From assembly GCA_031271065.1 (NCBI GenBank), contig JAISWP010000069.1:1-17363 (forward strand): a stretch of 17,363 nucleotides of DNA, given 5' to 3'. Of this stretch, positions 7,395 to 14,409 are shown one piece after another. The notes below the pieces were generated by a model. It was not told the DNA's origin and made no database searches. It saw nothing but the letters and a program-made list of their open reading frames with translations. The position numbers and the translations under genes are program-made. How positions within the stretch are numbered: the stretch's first letter is position 1; the number at the start of each line of letters is the position of its first letter. The stretch is from Synergistaceae bacterium (GTDB lineage Bacteria; Synergistota; Synergistia; Synergistales; Synergistaceae).

Positions 7395-8225
7395 ATGATC
7401 AACGCGGAGAAGACCACGGAGACTCTCGCCGCCATCGGCAGGAGGACCGCTATCAAGCCGAGGGTCGGGATCATCCTGGGTTCGGGTTTGGGCGGCGCGG
7501 CTGATCATATAGAGAACAGCACCTCCATCCCGTACGAGGAGATTCCCTACTGGCCCAGGACGACCGCTGCGGGTCATGCCGGAAGGCTTGTGCTGGGGAC
7601 TCTCGAAGGAGTGCCCGTAGTGGTCATGCAGGGAAGAGTGCACTATTACGAAGGATACTCCATGGACGAGGTTACGTTCCCCGTCCGGATATTCGGCAAG
7701 CTGGGGGTCAAGACCCTGGTTGCGACGAACGCGTCCGGCGGAATCAACCTCGGATACAAACCGGGCGACCTGGCTGCGGTTTACGATCACATAAATTTCA
7801 TGGGGGTCAATCCGCTGACAGGGACGAACGACGACAAGTGGGGACCCCGCTTCCCCGATATGACCTACGCCTACGACAGGGAGTACCTCGACATTCTGGA
7901 GGCGGCGGCAAACGAGGAAAGGATCGTTTTACACAAAGGGGTCTATATCGCTTTTTCGGGTCCGTCCTACGAAACTCCCGCCGAGATAAGGATGGCCAGG
8001 ATCATGGGGGCCGATCTGGTGGGAATGTCGACGGTTCCGGAGGTCATAGTCGCAAATCACATGGGGATCAGGGTCGCCGCCGTGTCCTGCGTGTCAAATT
8101 ACGCGGCCGGCGTCAGGCCGGAGAAGCTGCACCACCAGGAAGTGCTGGACGGCATGGCTCGCGCCGCCGATTCCATGGTGCGACTCATCCGCTCGTTCGT
8201 GAGGAGAGTTCCCGCCCACGCATGA
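7395..8225 (+). CDS. punA: Purine nucleoside phosphorylase, trimeric (PNP-I/MTAP-like fold)
   Basis: The 276-residue enzyme splits guanosine, inosine or their deoxy forms with phosphate, for purine salvage. The phosphate loop GSGLGG is at 29-34, and GRVHYYEG at 80-87 contains His83. Glu193 (SYETPAE), Met211 (GMSTVPE) and Asn235 (CVSNYAAG) have the same mutual spacing as the purine-site residues Glu201, Met219 and Asn243 of mammalian trimeric PNP. The Glu and Asn pair predicts 6-oxopurine preference. ATG 7395 gives the usual N-terminal length and has AAGG 7 nt upstream. ATG 7326, also with a plausible ribosome site, would add 23 residues and overlap xer by 26 bp. The stop overlaps the next start as ATGA. 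Confidence 0.94.
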   Translation: MINAEKTTETLAAIGRRTAIKPRVGIILGSGLGGAADHIENSTSIPYEEIPYWPRTTAAGHAGRLVLGTLEGVPVVVMQGRVHYYEGYSMDEVTFPVRIFGKLGVKTLVATNASGGINLGYKPGDLAAVYDHINFMGVNPLTGTNDDKWGPRFPDMTYAYDREYLDILEAAANEERIVLHKGVYIAFSGPSYETPAEIRMARIMGADLVGMSTVPEVIVANHMGIRVAAVSCVSNYAAGVRPEKLHHQEVLDGMARAADSMVRLIRSFVRRVPAHA

Positions 8226-8725
8226 GGGTTCAGCCGGAAAATACGCGCGTCGCTTCGTTCATGCCGATAGTAGCGCGGGAAGCGCGCAAACTCGCTTACG
8301 GCAACTCGTTTACGGCTGACGATCTGGCCCAGGAGGGCATCATAGCCGCCATGTCGGCGCTTGAGTCATATGATCCCCGCCGCGGCAGCCTGGGAAGTTA
8401 TGTCCGCGTATGCGCCCGCAACAGGATGATATCGTACCTGAGGCGCAACGGGCACGAGTCCCCGATGGAGGGCGATATCATAAGCGCGATCTGCGCCGCC
8501 GGCGCCGCTTCCCGGGACGCCCACCAGTATATCTTCGAAAGACGCGAGACGGTCAGCGAGATAATGAGACTGCTGAGCCCCTTCGAGGCCGAAGCGCTGC
8601 GGGCATATCTTTCCGGCGGCGGAGTGACAAAAGCGGCCTGTATATTGGGCTGCGGCAGAAAAAAAGTGGACAACGCCCTTCAGAGGATAAGGAACAAGGC
8701 CAGGTCAATGGCGGCGCCGGGATGA
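8222..8725 (+). CDS. Small SigH-like RNA polymerase sigma factor
   Basis: The 167-residue product resembles sigma-70 family members of the SigH type. Region 2 spans about residues 12-76: DDLAQEGIIAAM, then YDPRRGSLGSYVRVCARNRMISYLRR, the core-polymerase and -10 recognition helices. A region 4 helix-turn-helix spans about 117-163, ending in KKVDNALQRIRNKAR, very like the SigH C-terminus. It is shorter than Bacillus SigH (roughly 215 residues) because it starts close to region 2 and has a short linker. It would direct polymerase to a dedicated promoter set, not identifiable here. The start forms an ATGA overlap with the phosphorylase gene and the stop an ATGA overlap with the binding-protein gene. 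No anti-sigma factor is encoded beside it. The family call is firm; the regulon is unknown. Confidence 0.85.
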   Translation: MRVQPENTRVASFMPIVAREARKLAYGNSFTADDLAQEGIIAAMSALESYDPRRGSLGSYVRVCARNRMISYLRRNGHESPMEGDIISAICAAGAASRDAHQYIFERRETVSEIMRLLSPFEAEALRAYLSGGGVTKAACILGCGRKKVDNALQRIRNKARSMAAPG

Positions 8726-9612
8726 AAAAATCCGCGTATCTTCTGCTGTGCGTGTCCGTCGCGGCGGCGGTTTTAAACTGCCGAGCCGCCGGCGGCGCCG
8801 ATTTGTCCGGGCAGGGTCCGCTGAGGCGGGTGCGCATCGTCGAGTGCCTTAACGCTCCTGCCGCGCAGATGCTGCTGCTCCAGTTAGACATCCGGCTCAG
8901 GGATATGGGTCCCGACGAGCCGGCGTGGCGGAGTCTGCCTTCCAAGACAGCCGGGGACCGGGAAAAGCTCGAAGATGTGTTCGAGATAGGCGTCTACGAC
9001 ATGATATTTACGAGCGATATGGATTACGCGAACCGGCTGAAGGAGCGGGGCATAGTTCGAAGTGTCACGCCCGTGTGGAAGGAGCGCGTCATACTGGCCG
9101 GGCCCGAGAGCGCGTCCGCCTGGACGCAAGGCATGTCCGCGGCTGAGATAATGAAAAAAGCCCACGGCGATGAGGAGTACTTTTTCTCCCTGCTGACCGA
9201 CGGAAGTTCGCTGGCGGCGGAAAGCGCCCTCTGGGAGGATGCGGGGGTGTCTTATCCCGGCGATAACAAGAGATATGTCGAGACCGGACGGGATCCCGTG
9301 ACGGCGCTCATGCAGGCCGGGGACGAACGCGGGTTCATACTGGTCGGAGAATCGTCCTTCGCCCAGTATACGGAAGCGGAGCGTTTCGAACCGCCGCTGG
9401 CGAAACTGGCGGATACGGAATATTTCCGAGTGACCGCTGTCTGCATGGCTGAAAATTCCGGTTTCAGAAAATACCGGACCGAGCAGGCGGAAAAATACCT
9501 GGAATGGTGCAGGGGGCCTGAGGCTAAGGAGATCATTTCGTCGTTTTCAATCGCCGGAGTCTCTCCGTTTTCTCCGGCTGAGCGGCGCGAGCGTTCGGAA
9601 AGCGGGCCGTGA
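8722..9612 (+). CDS. Exported solute-binding-like protein, distant tungstate-binding (TupA/PBP-like) resemblance
   Basis: The 296-residue product begins with an N-terminal signal peptide (basic MKK, hydrophobic residues 5-18). Cys20 follows VLN, which is a poor lipobox, so lipid anchoring is doubtful. Segments near 88-128 (GVYDMIFTSDMDYANRL, then VWKERVILAGPES) and 155-215 (LLTDGSSLAAESALWEDAG, then a YVETGRDPVTALMQAGDERGFILV stretch) follow the order seen in TupA-type periplasmic proteins, where they build the two-lobed binding cleft. The N-terminal TTTS anion-binding motif of TupA is absent; the equivalent region reads ECLNAPAAQM. The ligand is therefore unknown. No permease or ATPase gene is adjacent. 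It overlaps the sigma factor gene by ATGA, so the two are made together. Confidence 0.6.
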   Translation: MKKSAYLLLCVSVAAAVLNCRAAGGADLSGQGPLRRVRIVECLNAPAAQMLLLQLDIRLRDMGPDEPAWRSLPSKTAGDREKLEDVFEIGVYDMIFTSDMDYANRLKERGIVRSVTPVWKERVILAGPESASAWTQGMSAAEIMKKAHGDEEYFFSLLTDGSSLAAESALWEDAGVSYPGDNKRYVETGRDPVTALMQAGDERGFILVGESSFAQYTEAERFEPPLAKLADTEYFRVTAVCMAENSGFRKYRTEQAEKYLEWCRGPEAKEIISSFSIAGVSPFSPAERRERSESGP

Positions 9613-9637
9613 CTTTTATGCGTGGCAAAAACACGTT

Positions 9638-9668
9638 CTTGTGATAAACTGCACGGGTTGATCACAAG
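9638..9668. promoter_or_regulatory. Strong inverted repeat in the leader before the exported coiled-coil protein gene
   Basis: CTTGTGAT (9638-9645) and ATCACAAG (9661-9668) are perfectly complementary. After an A/G mismatch, AACT (9647-9650) pairs with GGTT (9656-9659) with one wobble, leaving a 5-nt loop. The half-site centres are 23 bp apart, about two helical turns. No T tract follows, so an intrinsic terminator is unlikely. An RNA hairpin in the leader or an operator for a dimeric regulator both fit. An extended -10-like TGTGATAAA (9640-9648) lies inside the left arm, without a recognisable -35. Confidence 0.45.
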
Positions 9669-9702
9669 CCGTTCTGCAAATTGGTTTCAAGGAGGCGTTG
9701 AC

Positions 9703-10461
9703 ATGAGGTATTGCGTGAAATTGACCGTTATTGCTGTGACAGTTCTGTTATCCGGGTTCTGCCTTACGGCCGGGGCCGCCGGCAGGTATGACGCGGCGCT
9801 TGCAAGGTGGAGCAAGACCGAAAGGGCGCAGGACGACATGGGTGGAACCTTCACGATAAAGGCGACATTGTACACAGCCGAGTACATAGAGGCCCTGGTG
9901 CAGAGCGAGGCGGAAAAAAACCTGTGGACCTCCTCGGAACTCGAGGACTACAAGTATAATTTTCTCAAAGGGCTCAACTTGGACGAGAATATAGCAGTTC
10001 ACCTCGAGATGGAGGAGCTCGGCCCCACCGCCCACATGGCGCCTTTCAACGAGATGGTTTCCATGTGGATAGGCAGGAATAAGTACTCTCCGTCGGATTA
10101 CGATACCCGTTTCAACATGCCTCTCCAGGGCAAGCGCGACGGTCTGATCTACTTCCCGAGATATGACGAGAAGACCGGTAAACCGCTTCTCGACAGGAAC
10201 ATGTCTCTGAGGCTGGTGGTGAACGGAGCTGTAAGCCCGGTTCTCAACAGCAGGGAACTCCGGTTCATATGGGACGTGCAGGCCGAGGCCGCTTCAACGG
10301 CCATATCCGGCGCCGCCGCGGACAGGCTCGAGGTGGACCGGCTGATCCGCAGGATGGAGAGGCTCAACGCCGAAAAAGCTGATCTCGAGTCCCAGCTCGA
10401 CGCGAAGAACAGAGAGGTAAACGAAGTCAGCGCAAGGATAGAGGAACTTCAAAATAAATAA
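9703..10461 (+). CDS. Exported protein of unknown function with C-terminal coiled coil
   Basis: I do not recognise a family. The 252-residue product has a clear signal peptide (VKLTVIAVTVLLSGFCL, residues 5-21) with likely cleavage around residues 25-28 (TAGAAG), so it should be periplasmic or envelope-associated. The central part (30-200) mixes charged helices and probable strands and includes a segment rich in aromatic and charged residues near 145-165. The last 45 or so residues, from about 205, carry leucine/isoleucine heptads (RLEVDRLIRRMERLNAEKA and beyond) typical of a coiled coil for oligomerisation. AAGGAGG at 9689-9695 lies 7 nt before ATG 9703, one of the best ribosome sites here, suggesting high expression. 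It is 90 nt from its upstream neighbour and 13 nt from pfkA, so it may head the pfkA transcript. Confidence 0.8.
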   Translation: MRYCVKLTVIAVTVLLSGFCLTAGAAGRYDAALARWSKTERAQDDMGGTFTIKATLYTAEYIEALVQSEAEKNLWTSSELEDYKYNFLKGLNLDENIAVHLEMEELGPTAHMAPFNEMVSMWIGRNKYSPSDYDTRFNMPLQGKRDGLIYFPRYDEKTGKPLLDRNMSLRLVVNGAVSPVLNSRELRFIWDVQAEAASTAISGAAADRLEVDRLIRRMERLNAEKADLESQLDAKNREVNEVSARIEELQNK

Positions 10462-10469
10462 GGGGGGAG
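10461..10469 (+). promoter_or_regulatory. Ribosome binding site fixing the TTG start of pfkA
   Basis: AGGGGGGAG ends 5 nt before TTG 10475. No in-frame ATG lies upstream of the conserved N-terminus, and this purine-rich site supports the rare start codon. Confidence 0.7.
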
Positions 10470-10474
10470 ACTCA

Positions 10475-11434
10475 TTGAAGCGCATCGGCGTACTCACGAG
10501 CGGGGGGGATGCCCCTGGCATGAATGCCGCCATAAGGGCAGTCGCCAGGGCGGCAATATATAACGGACTCGACGTGATAGGTTTCCGCAGGGGATACGAG
10601 GGGCTTCTCGACGGAGACGTCATACCTCTCACCGTCAGTTCGGTCGGAGGCATCATCCATCGCGGGGGAACAATACTGCGGACGGCCCGCAGCGATCGTT
10701 TCGTCAGGCCGGAGGGCGTCCGGGAGGGCCTGCAGCGGCTGCGCGAATACGATATCGACGCCCTTGTGATCATCGGAGGGGATGGCTCTTTCAGGGGCGC
10801 TTACGACCTGCACAAACTCGGTTATCCCGTAGTGGGCGTTCCCGGGACCATAGATAACGATATGGCAGGCACCGATTGCACCATAGGATTCGATACAGCC
10901 TGCAATACGGCTTTAGAGTGCATCGAAAAGCTTCGGGACACCGCCTCGAGCCACGAGCGGCTCTTTCTGGTGGAGGTCATGGGACGTCACGCCGGTTTTC
11001 TCGCGCTGGAGGCGGCCGTAGCGGCAGGCGCGGAATACACCCTCGTCCCCGAGAAGAAATTCGAGATCGACGACCTCTGCAAAAAACTCAATTACGCCCG
11101 CCAGCGCGGAAAGTCACATTCCCTCATAATAGTGGCGGAAGGAGTGATGTCCGCCTCCGAACTGTCGTCGCAGCTGAAGGACACCGGCGGATACGACGCC
11201 AGGATAATAGTTCTGGGTCACATTCAGCGCGGCGGAAGCCCCTCCTCTTTCGATGCGGTGCTGGCCTCCCGTCTCGGTCTGGGGGCAGTCGAGGCTCTTC
11301 TTCGCGGAGAATCCGGGGTTATGGTCGGGCGCATATCGGGCCGGATAGTCACCCATCCCATACAGTACGCGTGGGAGGAGAAAAAGGATCTCGACGAGGA
11401 CATGATGTCTCTCGTAGACATCCTGGGCATCTGA
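10475..11434 (+). CDS. pfkA: ATP-dependent 6-phosphofructokinase
   Basis: The 319-residue cytoplasmic enzyme phosphorylates fructose 6-phosphate to fructose 1,6-bisphosphate, the committed step of glycolysis. Its numbering runs in register with the E. coli enzyme: GGDAPGMN at 10-17, GGDGS at 101-105, and PGTIDND at 123-129 with catalytic Asp127. Gly104 and Gly124 are the pair associated with ATP use, whereas pyrophosphate-dependent enzymes carry Asp and Lys there. VEVMGRHAGF and LGHIQRGGSP further support the call. Translation starts at TTG with a strong ribosome site. The gene lies 13 nt after the exported coiled-coil gene and 10 nt before the DUF4392 gene, suggesting one transcript. Confidence 0.96.
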   Translation: MKRIGVLTSGGDAPGMNAAIRAVARAAIYNGLDVIGFRRGYEGLLDGDVIPLTVSSVGGIIHRGGTILRTARSDRFVRPEGVREGLQRLREYDIDALVIIGGDGSFRGAYDLHKLGYPVVGVPGTIDNDMAGTDCTIGFDTACNTALECIEKLRDTASSHERLFLVEVMGRHAGFLALEAAVAAGAEYTLVPEKKFEIDDLCKKLNYARQRGKSHSLIIVAEGVMSASELSSQLKDTGGYDARIIVLGHIQRGGSPSSFDAVLASRLGLGAVEALLRGESGVMVGRISGRIVTHPIQYAWEEKKDLDEDMMSLVDILGI

Positions 11435-11444
11435 CAGTCTGCGG

Positions 11445-12305
11445 ATGCCTGAGTTTCGCTGCGCCGGACGTCTGACAGAGATAGCCGCCTCAGGCGGCTC
11501 CCGCCGGGGGCCCTCCGGCCTTTGCAGCGGCTCGCTCTGGTCCGAGGCCCTCGATATCATAAAATCTTCGAGGACCATTGCCGTCGTATCCGGTTTTTAC
11601 GTGATGTCGGCAAAAGCGCCGGAGACAGACGGTCCAACCGGCAGCGTCGTTCTGGCGAGGACCCTCCGGCGGCTGGGCTATGAGGCTGAGATATGGGTGG
11701 ATTTCAGGTGCGCGGACGTCTACGTCTCCTGCGCGAAACCGGCGGGATTTCCGGCGGAGTATGTGCGTGACGTGTCCCGAGGGACGGGCGGAGCGGAGCA
11801 TCCGGACCTTCTGATCTACATCGAGCGTCTCGGGAGGGCGTCTGACGGCGCCTACTATGACATGAGGGGCGCCGACGTTTCCTCAGTGACGTGTCCTCTG
11901 GACGAGTTCGCGCTCCAGGGCCGTTCGAGGGTGATAGGAATCGGCGACGGCGGCAACGAGGTCGGAATGGGGAACTACCGGGAAGCCCTTTCCGAGATCA
12001 TGAGAGGGTACGGGAATTGTATTTCAGTAGTGGGAGCCGATGTCTGCATACCGGTGGACGTCTCGAACTGGGGGGCTTACGCCCTTGCCGCGGCTCTGTC
12101 GATCGATTCGGGAGAGTGGGCGGCTCAGAGCGCGGAGGAGGAGACCGCCATGCTGGAGGCGCTTTGCGCGGCAGGAGCGGTGGACGGAGTGAGTAAAAAG
12201 AGCGGTATGTCCGTGGACGGTTTCGGGCTGGAAAAACAGCTTGAGGTCTGCTCGTCCCTGCGGAGCCTTTTTGAAGATGATCAGGCGCGCAGATACCCAG
12301 AGTGA
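11445..12305 (+). CDS. DUF4392 / D-glutamate cyclase-like protein
   Basis: The 286-residue soluble protein matches DUF4392, the domain forming the C-terminal half of the mitochondrial D-glutamate cyclase that converts D-glutamate to 5-oxo-D-proline. Visible motifs are APETDGPTGSVVLARTL near residues 58-74, YIERLGRASDGAYYDMRGAD near 125-144, and IGIGDGGNEVGMG near 165-177. Bacterial stand-alone DUF4392 proteins are little characterised, so D-glutamate as substrate is inferred from family. No signal peptide or membrane segment is visible. ATG 11445 lacks a strong ribosome site but lies 10 nt after pfkA, fitting coupling. The 3' end overlaps the next gene by 29 bp if that gene starts at 12277. 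Confidence 0.82.
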   Translation: MPEFRCAGRLTEIAASGGSRRGPSGLCSGSLWSEALDIIKSSRTIAVVSGFYVMSAKAPETDGPTGSVVLARTLRRLGYEAEIWVDFRCADVYVSCAKPAGFPAEYVRDVSRGTGGAEHPDLLIYIERLGRASDGAYYDMRGADVSSVTCPLDEFALQGRSRVIGIGDGGNEVGMGNYREALSEIMRGYGNCISVVGADVCIPVDVSNWGAYALAAALSIDSGEWAAQSAEEETAMLEALCAAGAVDGVSKKSGMSVDGFGLEKQLEVCSSLRSLFEDDQARRYPE

Positions 12306-12801
12306 GCCGTCTGCGGCGGGCGAGGGCAGACAGAGAGCAAACTCCCTGATCTTAGTGGGGGTCTGTGTCCTTTTTCTGATGGTGAGCCTCTCCTGGAGTT
12401 TCCGCGTCAACAACGTAGCCGCGGGGACCTTTGTGATGGACGACGCGCAGATATGCGAGGAACTGGACGAAAACCTGATGCCGATCCGCGCCGACAGGAA
12501 CATGCCGGCGGATTCCCAGCAGGCGTGTCTCTGGTTTTCCTACTCAAAGGCCCGCAGGGGAGACGTTCTGGAAATATCTTGGTATCTGAACGAGAGGGAA
12601 ATACAGAAAGAGACCGTCAGGGTGGCGGATACATCCGGAACCAGGGCGTTTTACCTGCTCAAGGAAAACGGATCGGCTCTGGATCCCGGTTTTTATTCGG
12701 TTTTTATAGACTGCAACGGCAGAGAGAAGGGGGTGCTGAATTTTACGGTGGCGGCGTCAAGCGGCGATCAGTCCGCCGGCAATATAGTGATCTGGGACTG
12801 A
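12277..12801 (+). CDS. Single-pass membrane protein with an outer beta-sandwich-like domain, unknown function
   Basis: I do not recognise a named family. The 174-residue product has a short polar N-terminus, one hydrophobic helix (SLILVGVCVLFLMVSLSW, about residues 23-40) and an extracytoplasmic domain. That domain shows alternating strands with WFSYSKARRGDVLEISWYL, FYLLKENG and LDPGFYSVFIDCNG, the strand-turn pattern of Ig-like or similar beta-sandwiches in which PGxYxV precedes the last strands. ATG 12277 has CGGAG 11 nt upstream and overlaps the DUF4392 gene by 29 bp; TTG 12271 and TTG 12241 are in-frame alternatives. It is the last gene of the pfkA group, ending at a hairpin and T tract. 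Confidence 0.68.
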   Translation: MIRRADTQSEPSAAGEGRQRANSLILVGVCVLFLMVSLSWSFRVNNVAAGTFVMDDAQICEELDENLMPIRADRNMPADSQQACLWFSYSKARRGDVLEISWYLNEREIQKETVRVADTSGTRAFYLLKENGSALDPGFYSVFIDCNGREKGVLNFTVAASSGDQSAGNIVIWD

Positions 12802-12812
12802 AGCGTTTTTTT
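12768..12812 (+). terminator. Probable rho-independent terminator overlapping the stop codon of the membrane protein gene
   Basis: TCAGTCC (12768-12774) pairs perfectly with GGACTGA (12795-12801), the right arm containing the TGA stop. Three bases after it a run of seven T follows the G at 12805 (12806-12812). The 20-nt loop is long but contains the self-complementary GCCGGC. The location at the end of a gene group and before the rho promoter supports a terminator. Confidence 0.45.
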
Positions 12813-12879
12813 GCGGGGAGCGCCGCGGCCAGGGAAAAGAATTTTCTTTGATAAGGATGAAAAAACTGTCAAAAAGTAT

Positions 12880-12907
12880 TTGCTTTTTTCGGTATTGAGG
12901 CTACAAT
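12880..12907 (+). promoter_or_regulatory. Promoter for rho
   Basis: TTGCTT (12880-12885) and TACAAT (12902-12907) are separated by 16 bp in an AT-rich stretch. The -10 matches the consensus at five of six positions and the -35 at four of six. Transcription would start near 12914, leaving a leader of about 137 nt before the rho ATG. Confidence 0.6.
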
Positions 12908-13050
12908 CAGGGCTGTCGATGGAGGCAATCCTTCACACAGGGTCTTGTCACGCTGCGACGTCATAATTCTCGCGCAAATTTCGAATTCTCATCGAGAGAC
13001 AGACATAATACATAAAAGGTTCAAAGCCATTGGGAGGCATATTTAAGACA
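12908..13050 (+). promoter_or_regulatory. Long 5' leader of rho, possible autoregulatory region
   Basis: This untranslated leader contains many pyrimidine-C steps between about 12928 and 12993 and little stable secondary structure, features expected of a Rho loading site. In E. coli, rho is autoregulated by Rho-dependent termination in its own leader; a similar scheme here is inference. A 15-residue reading frame (ATG 12919 to TAA 12966) starts close to the predicted transcription start but has no ribosome site. Confidence 0.35.
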
Positions 13051-14403
13051 ATGAATAACAATGCAGATCCGGGCGAAGCCGAACTTCAGGAGGCAATTGA
13101 CGCAAAAGCTCCCGCGGCTGCCGCGGATATGGCGGAGCTGAAGAATCCATCTTCCCGTGTCGATTTCAACAAGCTTCAGGCAATGTCCATAATCGAACTC
13201 CGAAAAGTGGCCAAGGAGCTGGGTGTCACAAGTCCGACTACCCAGCGCAAGGACGATCTCATAATAAGCGTCCTGGCCGTCCAGTCCACACAGATGGGGT
13301 TCCGTTTCGGAGGGGGGACTCTAGAGTGTCTTCCGGAAGGATACGGCTTCCTGCGCCCTACCGGGCTTCTGCCCAGCAACAACGACATATATGTCTCCGC
13401 GTCGCAGATACGCCGCTTCGGACTGAGGAACGGCGACGTGGTCTGGGGCATGGTCCGCCCTCCCCGGGACCCGGAGCATTATGAAGCGCTGATCCGCGTC
13501 GAAACCGTCAATTTCTCCGATCCGGAAGAGGCGCGCAGACGCCCGATGTTCGAGGCGCTCGTGCCGATCTTCCCCGACGAGAAGATACACCTGGAGACAG
13601 AACAGCGCAGGCTTTCCACTCGTCTGGTGGACCTCTTTGTGCCGATAGGGAAAGGTCAGAGGGCCCTCATAGTCTCTCCGCCGAAAGCGGGGAAGACGAC
13701 CCTTCTGAAACACCTGGCAAACGCGATAACGGCAAATCACCCCGAGGTCATAATGATGGTCCTCCTGATCGACGAAAGGCCGGAGGAGGTCACGGACATG
13801 AGCCGCTCAGTGGACGGAGAGATAATAGCTTCCACATTCGACCGTCCGGCCGAGGAGCACATGAGGGTAGCTTCCTTGTCTCTGGAAAAGGCAAAACGCC
13901 TCGTGGAGGTGGGCAAGGATGTCGTCCTGCTGCTGGACTCGATAACCCGTCTGGCCCGCGCCTCGAACCTCATCGTTCCGCCGTCGGGACGCACTCTTTC
14001 AGGAGGCATGGATCCCGCCGCCCTGTACTTCCCCAAGAAGTTTTTCGGCGCCGCCCGTAATATAGAAAACGGCGGAAGCCTCACGATCATAGGGACCTCC
14101 CTGGTCGAGACGGGAAGCAGAATGGACGACGTGATCTATGAGGAGTTCAAGGGCACCGGCAACATGGAGATACACCTGTCGAGAAAGATATCGGAACAGA
14201 GAATATTCCCGGCCATAGACATCACGCGTTCGGGCACGAGACGGGAGGACCTCCTGATACCGGACGAGGAGCTGCAGCGTCTGTGGACTCTCCGCAGAAA
14301 GATAGCAAATATGGACGAAGCGGACGTTCTTACGCTTATAATAGACAAGCTGAAAGCGACAGCCTCGAACAAGGAATTCCTCAGCACTATAAAGGTAGGG
14401 TAA
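13051..14403 (+). CDS. rho: Transcription termination factor Rho
   Basis: The 450-residue hexameric RNA helicase/ATPase loads on C-rich RNA and releases RNA polymerase. A Rho N-terminal helical domain spans about residues 37-78 (KLQAMSIIELRKVAKELGV). The cold-shock-like RNA-binding domain (85-160) contains the RNP1-like GYGFLR at 98-102. The ATPase core has Walker A PPKAGKTT at 210-217 and Walker B VVLLLDSITR at 291-300. Motifs FFGAARN, EEFKGTGNMEIHLSRK and RSGTRRE build the secondary RNA site and subunit interface. A short Ala/Glu-rich extension (residues 1-36) precedes the conserved part. GGGAGG at 13032-13037 is 13 nt before ATG 13051, slightly long. A TTG at 13030 overlaps that site and is unlikely. 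Confidence 0.97.
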   Translation: MNNNADPGEAELQEAIDAKAPAAAADMAELKNPSSRVDFNKLQAMSIIELRKVAKELGVTSPTTQRKDDLIISVLAVQSTQMGFRFGGGTLECLPEGYGFLRPTGLLPSNNDIYVSASQIRRFGLRNGDVVWGMVRPPRDPEHYEALIRVETVNFSDPEEARRRPMFEALVPIFPDEKIHLETEQRRLSTRLVDLFVPIGKGQRALIVSPPKAGKTTLLKHLANAITANHPEVIMMVLLIDERPEEVTDMSRSVDGEIIASTFDRPAEEHMRVASLSLEKAKRLVEVGKDVVLLLDSITRLARASNLIVPPSGRTLSGGMDPAALYFPKKFFGAARNIENGGSLTIIGTSLVETGSRMDDVIYEEFKGTGNMEIHLSRKISEQRIFPAIDITRSGTRREDLLIPDEELQRLWTLRRKIANMDEADVLTLIIDKLKATASNKEFLSTIKVG

Positions 14404-14409
14404 CGCGCT

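Noticed and set aside
8779..8781. Lipoprotein cysteine in the exported solute-binding-like protein
   Set aside because: Cys20 is preceded by VLN, and Asn at position -1 does not fit a lipobox.
9638..9668. CRP/FNR-type operator because of TGTGA and TCACA
   Set aside because: Those regulators need about 6 bp or fewer between half-sites; here the inner gap is 15 bp, so the dyad is reported as of unknown function.
12945..12967. A second rho promoter using TTGTCA and CATAAT
   Set aside because: The spacer is only 11 bp, too short for a sigma-70-type promoter.
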